Source: Paroceanicella profunda
GTDB taxonomy: Bacteria > Pseudomonadota > Alphaproteobacteria > Rhodobacterales > Rhodobacteraceae
Direction: 5' to 3'
Assembly (NCBI RefSeq): GCF_005887635.2
Contig: NZ_CP040818.1
Span: forward strand, 682,001-746,000
Length of the DNA stretch: 64,000 bases
Shown: positions 1-7,888 of the stretch, in pieces
Numbering within the stretch: the first letter of the stretch is position 1
Layout: each line of letters starts with the position of its first letter
Notes under the pieces: model-generated
What the model was told of the DNA's origin: nothing
Database searches by the model: none
Seen by the model: the letters and a program-made list of their open reading frames with translations, nothing else
Position numbers and translations under genes: made by a program

Positions 1-196
1 CCGGACAGGCTCCGCCGCCGGACGCCGGCCCGATCGGCCTGGCTTCACGACCTCAACCAGCCGTTAACCGTCAGGCTGCGACACCGTGTATCTGCGACAA
101 ATCAAGGCGCGGCAAAGGGTGCACCGGAAAGCTATATGTGCAATATTGCTTTGGCGGCAAGACCCGATAGACTCCCGGCCAACCAAGGAGGTCACC

Positions 197-1579
197 ATGT
201 TCGGGCTTGACGCCATCGATCTCGCCAGGGCGCAGTTCGCCTTTACCGTATCCTTCCACATCATCTTTCCCGCCTTCTCCATCGGGCTCGCGAGCTATCT
301 CGCCGTGCTGCAGGGCATGGCGCTGTGGACCGGGCAGGCCGTCTACCAGCGGCTGTTCGACTACTGGAAGACCATCTTCGCCGTGGGCTTCGGCATGGGC
401 GTGGTCTCGGGCATCGTGATGTCCTACCAGTTCGGCACCAACTGGTCGGTGTTCTCCGACAAGGCCGGGCCGGTGATCGGGCCGCTGATGGGCTACGAGG
501 TGCTCTCGGCCTTCTTCCTGGAGGCCGGTTTCCTCGGCGTGATGCTGTTCGGGCGCCAGCGCGTGGGCGCGCGGCTGCACATGTTCGCCACCGCCATGGT
601 GGCCGTGGGCACGCTGTTCTCCGCCTTCTGGATCCTCTCGGTGAACAGCTGGATGCAGACCCCGCAGGGCTATGGCGTGAACGAGCAGGGACAGTTCATC
701 CCGCTCGACTGGTTCGCCGTGGTGTTCAACCCCTCCTTCCCCTACCGCCTGGTGCACATGGTGCTGGCGGCCTATCTCACCACCGCGCTGGTGGTGGGCG
801 CCGTGGGCGGCTGGCACCTGGTGCGCAACCACATGGACGAGGGCGCGCGCACCATGTTCTCCATGGCGATGTGGATGCTGCTGGTGACCGCGCCGCTGCA
901 GATCCTCGCCGGAGACCAGCACGGCCTGAACACGCTGGAGCACCAGCCCGCCAAGGTGGCCGCCATGGAGGGCCATTTCGAGAATGACGGCCCCGTGCCG
1001 CTGCTGCTCTTCGGCATCCCGGACGACGAGGCGGAGGTGACCCGCTACGCGGTGGAGATCCCGCACCTGGGCTCGCTCATCCTCACCCACAGCTGGACCG
1101 GCGAGATCCGGGGCCTGAAGGACTTCCCCAAGGAGGACCGCCCGCCGGCGGCGATCATCTTCTGGAGCTTCCGCATCATGGTGGCGCTGGGGTTCTGCAT
1201 GCTGGGCCTCGCGCTGTGGTCGGCCTTCGCGCGCTGGCGCGGACGGCTCTATCACATGCCGCTGCTGCACCGGGCCGCCACGCTCATGGGCCCGGCGGGC
1301 TTCGTCGCGGTGATCGCCGGCTGGGTGACCACCGAGGTGGGCCGCCAGCCCTTCACCGTCTACGGGCTCCTGCGCACCGCCGAAAGCCATTCCCCGCTGG
1401 AGGCGCCGGCCGTGGCCACCTCGCTCATCGCCTTCATCGTGGTGTATTTCTCGGTGTTCGGAACCGGCGTGTTCTACATGTTCCGGCTGTTCGCGAAATC
1501 GCCGGACCACGGGCTGGACGTGGAGGACATCGGTCCCACGCGCACCGCAAGCCGTGAACCCGTCGAAAACGCAGGTTGA
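197..1579 (+). CDS. cydA: Cytochrome bd-type quinol oxidase subunit I (CioA-like)
   Basis: Heme-bearing large subunit of an inner-membrane bd-type oxidase that reduces oxygen to water with quinol electrons and does not pump protons. The ATG at 197 follows a strong AAGGAGG (185-191); an in-frame start 111 bases upstream has no comparable site. The 460-residue product shows SFHIIFP near the N terminus (His21 is the expected heme ligand), many hydrophobic helices and the quinol-site motif GWVTTEVGRQP at about residues 375-385, followed by VYGLLRT. The modest length and VYGLLRT fit the short-Q-loop, cyanide-insensitive branch rather than the E. coli CydA branch (family knowledge). cydB starts 12 bases downstream. 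Upstream only a right FNR half-site (ATCAA, 101-105) is visible, so oxygen control is not shown. Confidence 0.96.
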   Translation: MFGLDAIDLARAQFAFTVSFHIIFPAFSIGLASYLAVLQGMALWTGQAVYQRLFDYWKTIFAVGFGMGVVSGIVMSYQFGTNWSVFSDKAGPVIGPLMGYEVLSAFFLEAGFLGVMLFGRQRVGARLHMFATAMVAVGTLFSAFWILSVNSWMQTPQGYGVNEQGQFIPLDWFAVVFNPSFPYRLVHMVLAAYLTTALVVGAVGGWHLVRNHMDEGARTMFSMAMWMLLVTAPLQILAGDQHGLNTLEHQPAKVAAMEGHFENDGPVPLLLFGIPDDEAEVTRYAVEIPHLGSLILTHSWTGEIRGLKDFPKEDRPPAAIIFWSFRIMVALGFCMLGLALWSAFARWRGRLYHMPLLHRAATLMGPAGFVAVIAGWVTTEVGRQPFTVYGLLRTAESHSPLEAPAVATSLIAFIVVYFSVFGTGVFYMFRLFAKSPDHGLDVEDIGPTRTASREPVENAG

Positions 1580-1591
1580 GGAGAGACCGAC

Positions 1592-2596
1592 ATGTTCCTG
1601 GAACTTTCCTTCATCTGGGCCGGGCTCATCGCCTTCGCGGTGCTGGCCTATGTCATCCTTGACGGGTTCGACCTCGGGGTCGGCATCCTGTTTCCCTTCG
1701 TGAAGGGCGAGCGGCAACGCGACCTCATGATGAACACCGTCGCCCCCGTGTGGGACGGCAACGAGACCTGGCTGGTGCTGGGCGGCGGCGGGCTGTTCGC
1801 CGTCTTCCCGCTGGCCTATGCCACGATAATGCCGGCGCTCTATGCGCCGATCATCGCCATGCTGCTGGGGCTGATCTTCCGCGGCGTGGCCTTCGAGTTC
1901 CGCTGGCGCACGAAGCGCGGCAAGTTCCTGTGGGACTGGGCCTTCGCCGGCGGCTCGATGATCGCCACCTTCGCGCAGGGCGTGGCCCTGGGCGCGCTGG
2001 TGCAGGGCATCCACATCGAGAACCGCGCCTATGCCGGCGGCTGGTGGGACTGGCTGACGCCCTTCTCCATCCTCACCGGCCTCGCGCTGCTGGTGGGCTA
2101 TGCCCTGCTGGGCGCCACATGGCTGGTGATGAAGACCGAGGGCGAGGTGCATGACCGCGCGCGGGGCTTCGCCTGGCTCACCGGGGTGGGCACCCTGGTG
2201 CTGATCGGCGCGGTGAGCCTCTGGACCCCGTTCCAGCACGAGGTGTACCTGCACCGCTGGTTCGCCATGCCCACCGCGGCATTCTCCATCCTGGTGCCGC
2301 TGCTGGTGGCGCTCTGCGCCTGGAACCTGTTCACCGGGCTGAAGGCGGGGCATGACCGGCGGCCCTTCCTCTCGGCGCTGGCCATCTTCGTGCTGTGCTT
2401 CGTGGGCATCGGGGTGAGCTTCTATCCCTGGATGGTGCCGCCCTCGCTCACCATCGCCGACGCCGCCGCGCCGGACGCGAGCCTGAGCTTCCTGCTGGTC
2501 GGGTCCGTGGTGCTGATCCCGATCATCCTGGCCTACACCGCCTATGCCTACTGGGTGTTCCGCGGGAAGGTCCGCGAGGGCGAGGGTTACCACTGA
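1592..2596 (+). CDS. cydB: Cytochrome bd-type quinol oxidase subunit II
   Basis: Membrane partner of CydA that completes the two-subunit quinol oxidase. The 334-residue product is almost wholly hydrophobic helices and has the family landmarks ILDGFDLGVG at about residues 22-31, VWDGNETWLV at 53-62 and RGVAFEFRWR near residue 96. Length is normal for the CioB/CydB family. The gene follows cydA by 12 bases, and its stop codon overlaps the next small gene in an ATGA junction, so all three are probably translated as one unit. Confidence 0.96.
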   Translation: MFLELSFIWAGLIAFAVLAYVILDGFDLGVGILFPFVKGERQRDLMMNTVAPVWDGNETWLVLGGGGLFAVFPLAYATIMPALYAPIIAMLLGLIFRGVAFEFRWRTKRGKFLWDWAFAGGSMIATFAQGVALGALVQGIHIENRAYAGGWWDWLTPFSILTGLALLVGYALLGATWLVMKTEGEVHDRARGFAWLTGVGTLVLIGAVSLWTPFQHEVYLHRWFAMPTAAFSILVPLLVALCAWNLFTGLKAGHDRRPFLSALAIFVLCFVGIGVSFYPWMVPPSLTIADAAAPDASLSFLLVGSVVLIPIILAYTAYAYWVFRGKVREGEGYH

Positions 2597-2700
2597 TGAG
2601 CCCCTGTCTGCGCAAGAGCCTGTGGTTCCTCGGCCTCTGGGCCGGGGGCGTGCTGACACTGGGCGTCATCGGCCTCGCCATCCGGGCCGTCCTGTTCTGA
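2596..2700 (+). CDS. Small membrane protein of the bd oxidase operon (DUF2474/CydX-like)
   Basis: A 34-residue protein made of one hydrophobic helix (about residues 8-32: WFLGLWAGGVLTLGVIGLAI) after a short basic start MSPCLRKS. Its ATG overlaps the cydB stop (ATGA at 2596), which implies translational coupling. Tiny single-helix proteins encoded after cydAB, such as CydX or DUF2474 in cyanide-insensitive oxidase operons, stabilise the oxidase or belong to it; the size, position and start fit this class. Assignment to DUF2474 rather than CydX is from memory and less certain than the existence of the gene. Confidence 0.8.
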   Translation: MSPCLRKSLWFLGLWAGGVLTLGVIGLAIRAVLF

Positions 2701-2822
2701 GCGGCGCCCTGCCCCGGGCCCGTGAAACCGGGCCGCCGGACCCGGCCTGCCCGGGCCGCGGCGCCCCGGGGGGCCTGCCCCGCGCGCGCGCCCGGCGGAA
2801 TGCGCGGAAGAGTGCACGGGGG

Positions 2823-2834
2823 AGTGCTTGCACT
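2823..2834. promoter_or_regulatory. Palindrome AGTGC-TT-GCACT, possible operator
   Basis: A perfect 5+2+5 inverted repeat, with three further outer pairs after one mismatch, lies about 70 bases before the ureohydrolase start, in the only upstream region of the catabolic island. It could be a regulator binding site or a small hairpin; nothing in the sequence decides which. Confidence 0.25.
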
Positions 2835-2901
2835 TCCCTCCCGCGTGGGGTTGACTGGCGCCCGAGCCGCCCACCCTCCCTGCCCTGACCCCGAGAGAAC
2901 C

Positions 2902-3945
2902 ATGACCTGGGACGCCGACAAACTCGCCGCCATCCGTGCGAAATATGAACAGGCGGAGGTCGGCGCGATGCATGACCCCCGCTTCGCCCGCGTGGCGGAG
3001 AAGATCTTCTCCGGCGGCACGCGGACCACGCCGTGGTCCGGCATCCCCACCCTGCTCGACGCCCCCGCCCTCGCTCCCGGCGCGGAAGGATACGAGGCGC
3101 TGCAGGTGGCCCTTGTCGGCGTGCCGATGGACCTCGGCATCACGAACCGCAACGGCGCGCGCTTCGGCCCCCGCGCCCTGCGCGGGCTGGAGCGCATCGG
3201 GCCCTACAACCACGTGCTGGACGTCGCACCGGTGCAGGAACTGCGCGTCGCGGACACCGGCGACATCCGCTTCCGCTCGCGCTACCAGCTCGAGGAAAGC
3301 CATCAGGACATCGAGGCGCACATCGCCACCCTCGTGGCCAACGGCACCCTGCCGCTCAGCGTGGGCGGCGACCATTCCATCTCCGGCCCGATCCTGAAGG
3401 CGGTGGGCGCGACGGCGCCCGTGGGCCTCATCCACATCGACGCGCATTGCGACACCTCGGGCCCCTTCGACGGCACCAAGTTCCACCACGGCGGCCCGTT
3501 CCGCAACGCGGTGCTCGACGGCGCGCTGGACCCGACGCGGACCATCCAGATCGGCATCCGCGGCTCCTCCGAATACCTGTGGGAGTTCTCCTACGACACC
3601 GGCATGACCGTGATCCACGCCGAGGAGGTGACCGGCCTCGGCCTTCCCGCCATCATCGCGCGGGCGCGGGAGATCGTCGGCGACGGCCCCACCTATGTCT
3701 CCTTCGACATCGACAGCCTGGACCCCTCCTTCGCCCCGGGCACCGGCACGCCGGAGGTGGGCGGCCTCACCACCCGCGAGGTGCTGGAGCTGATCCGCGG
3801 CCTGAAGGGCATCAACATCGTCGGCGGTGACGTGGTGGAGGTGGCCCCGCAATACGATGCCACCACCAACACCGCGCATGCCGGCGCGCAGGTGCTGTTC
3901 GAGATCCTCAGCCTGATGGCCTTCAGCCCGGCACTGAAGCCCTGA
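2902..3945 (+). CDS. Ureohydrolase (agmatinase / guanidinobutyrase / guanidinopropionase type)
   Basis: Binuclear-manganese hydrolase that would cut a guanidino compound into urea and an amine. The 347-residue product has the family metal motifs in order: GGDHS at 155-159, HIDAHCD at 178-184 and FDIDSLDP at 268-275. ATG at 2902 is preferred over a 60-codon longer frame, whose extra segment is proline/arginine-rich and does not look like protein. The HIDAHCD motif and the about 60-residue N-terminal extension differ from the second ureohydrolase in the window (59428-60381), so the substrate is probably not simple agmatine; guanidinobutyrate or guanidinopropionate are candidates. It opens the same-strand catabolic island. 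Confidence 0.88.
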   Translation: MTWDADKLAAIRAKYEQAEVGAMHDPRFARVAEKIFSGGTRTTPWSGIPTLLDAPALAPGAEGYEALQVALVGVPMDLGITNRNGARFGPRALRGLERIGPYNHVLDVAPVQELRVADTGDIRFRSRYQLEESHQDIEAHIATLVANGTLPLSVGGDHSISGPILKAVGATAPVGLIHIDAHCDTSGPFDGTKFHHGGPFRNAVLDGALDPTRTIQIGIRGSSEYLWEFSYDTGMTVIHAEEVTGLGLPAIIARAREIVGDGPTYVSFDIDSLDPSFAPGTGTPEVGGLTTREVLELIRGLKGINIVGGDVVEVAPQYDATTNTAHAGAQVLFEILSLMAFSPALKP

Positions 3946-4057
3946 TCCGCCCGCCCCGGGCGCGCGCCCCTCACCGGGCCGCACCCCGGCCCGCGGCGGC
4001 ACCTGCCCCCTCCCCCGGCCGGGGCCCGGCTCCCGGCCTCCCAGACGGAGACCCGCG

Positions 4058-4828
4058 ATGCGACTGTCCCTCCGCCAGACCCTGCCGGACACCGGCAACG
4101 TCTCCGCGAACCTCGGCCTGATCTCCCGCGCGGCGAAGGCCGCTGCGCGGGGCGGGGCGGAGCTGCTCCTGCTCCCCGAGCTGGTGACCACCGGCTACGG
4201 CGCCGGCATCGAGGCGCTCTCCCGCCTCGCCGAACCGGCAGACGGCCCCACGGTGGCCGCGCTGGCGCGCATCGCGGCGGAAACCGGCGTGGCCCTGATC
4301 GCCGGCTTTCCGGAGCGCGCGGGAGAGCGGGTCTACAATTCCGCCGTCTTCACCAACGGGGCGGATGCGCCTTCCGTCTACCGCAAGTCGCATGTCTACG
4401 GGGATTACGAGCGCGCGGTCTTCACCGCCGGCGAGCCCGCGACCTGCCTGGTCAAGCACGCCGGCATCACCCTCGGCCTGCTGATCTGCTACGATGTTGA
4501 GTTCCCGGAGAACACCCGCCGGCTGGCCCTGGCGGGGGCGGAGCTGATCTGCGTGCCCACCGCCCTGCCGGACCTGCCGGGCTGCCATTTCGTCGCCCGC
4601 CAGATGATCCCGGTGCGCGCCTTCGAGAACCAGGTCTTCGTGGCCTATGCCGACCATGCCGGCGCGGAGGGGGACTTCCACTATCCCGGCCTGTCCTGCG
4701 TCGCGGCGCCGGATGGCGGCATTCTCGCCCGTGCCGGCTCCCGCCCGGCCAGCCTCTCCGCCGAGATCGAACCCGCGGCCTATGCCGCCTCGCGCGCCGA
4801 GAACACCTACCTGCGCGACACCCGCTGA
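4058..4828 (+). CDS. Nitrilase-superfamily carbon-nitrogen hydrolase (amidase)
   Basis: Cytosolic hydrolase of amides or carbamoyl compounds. The Glu-Lys-Cys triad is visible: Glu41 in LLLLPELVTTGYG, Lys110 in VYRKSHVYGDYE and Cys144 in LLICYDVEFPEN. At 256 residues it is a stand-alone CN-hydrolase domain. Downstream of a ureohydrolase, an N-carbamoylputrescine amidase or omega-amidase type role in amine breakdown is plausible, but the substrate cannot be read from the sequence. It starts 112 bases after the ureohydrolase. Confidence 0.88.
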   Translation: MRLSLRQTLPDTGNVSANLGLISRAAKAAARGGAELLLLPELVTTGYGAGIEALSRLAEPADGPTVAALARIAAETGVALIAGFPERAGERVYNSAVFTNGADAPSVYRKSHVYGDYERAVFTAGEPATCLVKHAGITLGLLICYDVEFPENTRRLALAGAELICVPTALPDLPGCHFVARQMIPVRAFENQVFVAYADHAGAEGDFHYPGLSCVAAPDGGILARAGSRPASLSAEIEPAAYAASRAENTYLRDTR

Positions 4829-4909
4829 CCGGCGCTCCGCTGCTCCCGCCCTGCGCCGGGCCACCGGCCGGCAGGCCCCGGAACGGGGCCCGGGGAAAGT
4901 CAGCGCCCA

Positions 4910-4932
4910 TGGCTTAGCCAGAGCCTAAGCCA
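4910..4932. promoter_or_regulatory. LysR-type operator candidate before the monooxygenase gene
   Basis: Perfect inverted repeat TGGCTTAG-N7-CTAAGCCA. Its core TTAG-N7-CTAA fits the T-N11-A pattern of LysR-type regulators. It lies in a 194-base gap and its centre is about 100 bases before the start of the HpaB-like gene, a usual distance for an activator site. The A/T content of the repeat stands out from its GC-rich surroundings. The LysR gene at 10307 is the obvious candidate regulator. Confidence 0.5.
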
Positions 4933-5022
4933 ATCGACGGAAACATCTGCTTTACCGAAGCCCGGACGCGGCGCAGGATCGGGGTCAGCACAGCCTGACA
5001 GCCAGCCCAGAGGGGACCCGCC

Positions 5023-6552
5023 ATGATCCGCACCGGCGCCGAATACCGCGACTCGATCCGCGGCACCCGCGACATCTACATCGACGGCGAGAAGGTCTCC
5101 GACGTCACCGCCCACCCCTCGTTCCGGCCCATCGTGGACATCCGCGCCCGCATCTACGACATGCAGCACGAGGCCGCCTTCCGCGACGTGATGACCTGCG
5201 AGGAGAACGGCGAGCGCAACGCCGTGGGCAACAAGCTGCCCCGCACCCAGCAGGACTGGTGGGACAAGCGCCGCGCCACCGACACGGTGCTGAACGAAGT
5301 CTCCGGCGTCGTCACCCGCGTGGGCGACGAGACCGTGGGCGAGATGTGGTCGCTCTACGACGGGCAGGACGTGCTGGCCGAGATCGACCCCGCCTTCGCC
5401 CGCAACATCGAGACGCATATCCACAAGGTGCTGCGCGAGGACCCGTTCCACGTCTCCGCGAACACGGACCCGAAGGGCGACCGCTCCAAGGCCCCGCAGG
5501 ACCAGGACCCCGACATGCTCCTGCACGTGGTGAAGGAGACCGATGCGGGCATCGTGGTGCGCGGCGCGAAATACGAGACCGCCGCCGCCTACGCGAACCA
5601 GGCCTTCACCAAGCCCACCATCGCCAACTGGGGCAATGCCGCGCTGTCGGACTATGCCGTGGGCTTCATCTGCGACCTGAATTCGCCGGGGCTGAAGTTC
5701 ATCTGCCGCTCGGGCTTTGCCGGAAAGGCCCCGGCGGATTACCCGCTCGCCACGCGGTTCGACGAGGTCGACACGCTGGTGATCTTCGACAACGTGCTGA
5801 TCCCGTGGGAGAACGTGCTCTTCTACCGGCACACGAAGGCCGCCACCTTCATCCGCGCCACGCTGCACCGCTACTCGGCCTTCGCCTTCGTGCAGCGCAA
5901 CCTCAAGGTGGCGGACATGATGATCGGCGCGGCCCTGTTCAACGCCCGCCAGACCGGGCTCGACAAGCAGCAGGCGGTGCAGGAGAAGCTCGCCGAGCTG
6001 GCCTGCTACCGCGAGATGATCAACGCGCACCTCACCGCCGCCATCACCCTGGCCGAACCTTCGCCCTCCGGGCTGCTGATGCCCAACCAGTCGCTGCTCT
6101 ACACCGGGCGCTACCTGGCCTGCTCGCAGCTCCACCAGATGATGCACATCGCGCGCGAGCTCTGCGGCGGGCAGATCTGCGTCACGCCCAACGCCGCCAC
6201 CTTCGAGCACCCGGAGACGAAAGCCTTCCTGGAGAAATACTACTCGATCAACGACACCTGGGTGGCCGATGACCGGCGCCGGCTGCTGGCCTTCGCGCGC
6301 GACCTGCTGAACTCGGATTACGCGGGCCACCGGCTCACCTTCCAGCTCTTCGCCCAGTCGCCGCCGTTCAACCACCTCGCCGCCGTCTACCGCAATTTCG
6401 ACTGGGACGGGCCGCTCGCCTTCGTGAAGGAGAGCGCCGGCCTCTCCGACCGGGTGAACGGCGGCGCTGCCGGCACCCCGGCCGACAGCGCGGTGCGCCA
6501 GTATTTCTCCGGCCGCGACGCGGATGACGCGGCCCGCCGGGCGGCGGAGTGA
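5023..6552 (+). CDS. HpaB-type FADH2-dependent monooxygenase, oxygenase component
   Basis: 509-residue member of the 4-hydroxyphenylacetate 3-hydroxylase family, which uses reduced flavin supplied by a separate reductase to hydroxylate (usually phenolic) substrates. Family features are the opening RTGAEYRDSIRGTRDIYIDGEKV, the central FDNVLIPWENVLFYRH and the C-terminal region with CGGQICVTPN and EKYYSIND. The length is typical. The stop overlaps the start of the Rieske gene, and the flavin reductase fusion lies two genes on, giving a complete two-component system. An HpaB assignment proper is not justified because the ring substrate is unknown. The LysR-type palindrome at 4910-4932 probably controls it. 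Confidence 0.9.
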   Translation: MIRTGAEYRDSIRGTRDIYIDGEKVSDVTAHPSFRPIVDIRARIYDMQHEAAFRDVMTCEENGERNAVGNKLPRTQQDWWDKRRATDTVLNEVSGVVTRVGDETVGEMWSLYDGQDVLAEIDPAFARNIETHIHKVLREDPFHVSANTDPKGDRSKAPQDQDPDMLLHVVKETDAGIVVRGAKYETAAAYANQAFTKPTIANWGNAALSDYAVGFICDLNSPGLKFICRSGFAGKAPADYPLATRFDEVDTLVIFDNVLIPWENVLFYRHTKAATFIRATLHRYSAFAFVQRNLKVADMMIGAALFNARQTGLDKQQAVQEKLAELACYREMINAHLTAAITLAEPSPSGLLMPNQSLLYTGRYLACSQLHQMMHIARELCGGQICVTPNAATFEHPETKAFLEKYYSINDTWVADDRRRLLAFARDLLNSDYAGHRLTFQLFAQSPPFNHLAAVYRNFDWDGPLAFVKESAGLSDRVNGGAAGTPADSAVRQYFSGRDADDAARRAAE

Positions 6553-7721
6553 GCACGATGGGCCTCGACCTGCCCGCCCCCGCGCCTGCGTCCGACGACC
6601 CGTTCGAGGGGCTGCGCGCCGTCGCCGCCCTGCCCTTCGAGCGCGCGCGCTCCATGCCGCCCGCGGTCTACACCTCCCCCGCGTTCCACGCAGCGGAACA
6701 GCGCGGGATCTTCGCGCAGGACTGGATCTGTGTCGGCCGCGCCGGGCAGCTGGCGCGCCCCGGGGATTACCTCACCGCCGAGATAGCCGGCCAGCCGGTG
6801 ATCGTGCTGCGTGACGGCGAGGGCGCCATCCGCGCGCTGTCCAACGTCTGCCTGCACCGCATGTCGGTGCTGCTGGAGGGGGCGGGCAACACCCGCTCCA
6901 TCGTCTGCCCCTACCATGCCTGGACCTACAACCTCGACGGCAGCCTGCGCGGCGCGCCCATCATGTCCGACAACCTGGACTTCTGCCGTGATCAGCGCCT
7001 GCCGCAGCTGCGCGCCGAAGTCTGGCAGGGCTGGATCATGGTGACGCTGAACCCCGATGCCCCGCCGGTGGCCGAGCGCCTCGCCCGGCTGGAGCCGATG
7101 ATCGCGCCCTTCGGCCTTGCGGATTACACCGAGCTCTTCCACGAGACCCACCGCTGGGACACCAACTGGAAGGTGCTGTGCGAGAACTTCATGGAGAGCT
7201 ACCACCTGCCGGCCTGCCACGCCGGCACCATCGGCGGCGTGACGGAGATCGACGGGCATTTCTTCACCGAGGACGAGGAGGCCTTCAACCTCCACTACCT
7301 CACCAAGGACCCCTCCTTCGTGCTGGGCAACGCCCATCCCGACAACACCCGCCTCACCGGGGAGTGGCGCGGGCGCACGGCGATCGTGGCGGTCTACCCC
7401 TCGCTGCTGATCACCGCCACGCCGGGGTATTTCTGGTATCTCTCGCTGCTGCCGCACGGCACGGGCCAGGTGGACATCACCTTCGGCGGCGGACTGGCGC
7501 CCGAATTCGTCGGCGCGCCGGAGGCCAGGGAGAGTTTCGCGAAGCTCCACGCCCTGCTCACCGAGGTGAACAGGGAGGACCGGGGCTGCACCGAGCGGGT
7601 GTTCCGCGGGCTGAACGCGCCGCTGGCGAAGGCCGGGCACCTGAGCCGGCTCGAGCGGCCGCTCTACGATTTCGCGCAGTTCCTCGCCGCCCGGCTCGCG
7701 CCCGGGCCGGCGCGGGGCTGA
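6549..7721 (+). CDS. Rieske non-heme iron oxygenase, alpha subunit
   Basis: Oxygenase that hydroxylates or N-demethylates a small molecule using a Rieske 2Fe-2S centre and a mononuclear iron. The 2Fe-2S ligands are Cys101, His103, Cys120 and His123. The iron site reads CENFMESYHLPACH with His219 and His224; the bridging residue is Glu216 rather than the usual Asp, as in carnitine and glycine-betaine oxygenases (family knowledge). The GTG start overlaps the previous stop (GTGA); an ATG three codons later is possible. No ferredoxin or Rieske reductase gene lies nearby, so its electron donor is missing from the window. Confidence 0.92.
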   Translation: MSTMGLDLPAPAPASDDPFEGLRAVAALPFERARSMPPAVYTSPAFHAAEQRGIFAQDWICVGRAGQLARPGDYLTAEIAGQPVIVLRDGEGAIRALSNVCLHRMSVLLEGAGNTRSIVCPYHAWTYNLDGSLRGAPIMSDNLDFCRDQRLPQLRAEVWQGWIMVTLNPDAPPVAERLARLEPMIAPFGLADYTELFHETHRWDTNWKVLCENFMESYHLPACHAGTIGGVTEIDGHFFTEDEEAFNLHYLTKDPSFVLGNAHPDNTRLTGEWRGRTAIVAVYPSLLITATPGYFWYLSLLPHGTGQVDITFGGGLAPEFVGAPEARESFAKLHALLTEVNREDRGCTERVFRGLNAPLAKAGHLSRLERPLYDFAQFLAARLAPGPARG

Positions 7722-7888
7722 GGGCGGGGCGCGCGCGGCAACCGGCCATCCGCGGGGGTTGCGCCGCCCCCGGCCGGCGGACATGGTGTGCCGGCCCCGA
7801 GGGGGCACCCCGACGCCCCCGTTTCCGTCCGATCCGGACCGCGCTCCGCCTCCCGCCGGCCCGGCCCGAGCCCCATGCAGGTAAGACC

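Noticed and set aside
90..106. FNR-type site before cydA
   Set aside because: Only the right half ATCAA fits; the left half CTGCG has two of five consensus bases.
71..2659. 862-codon minus-strand frame antisense to cydAB
   Set aside because: It mirrors the codon bias of the real genes, is rich in His/Gly/Arg/Glu and has no recognisable domain. The plus-strand genes are certain.
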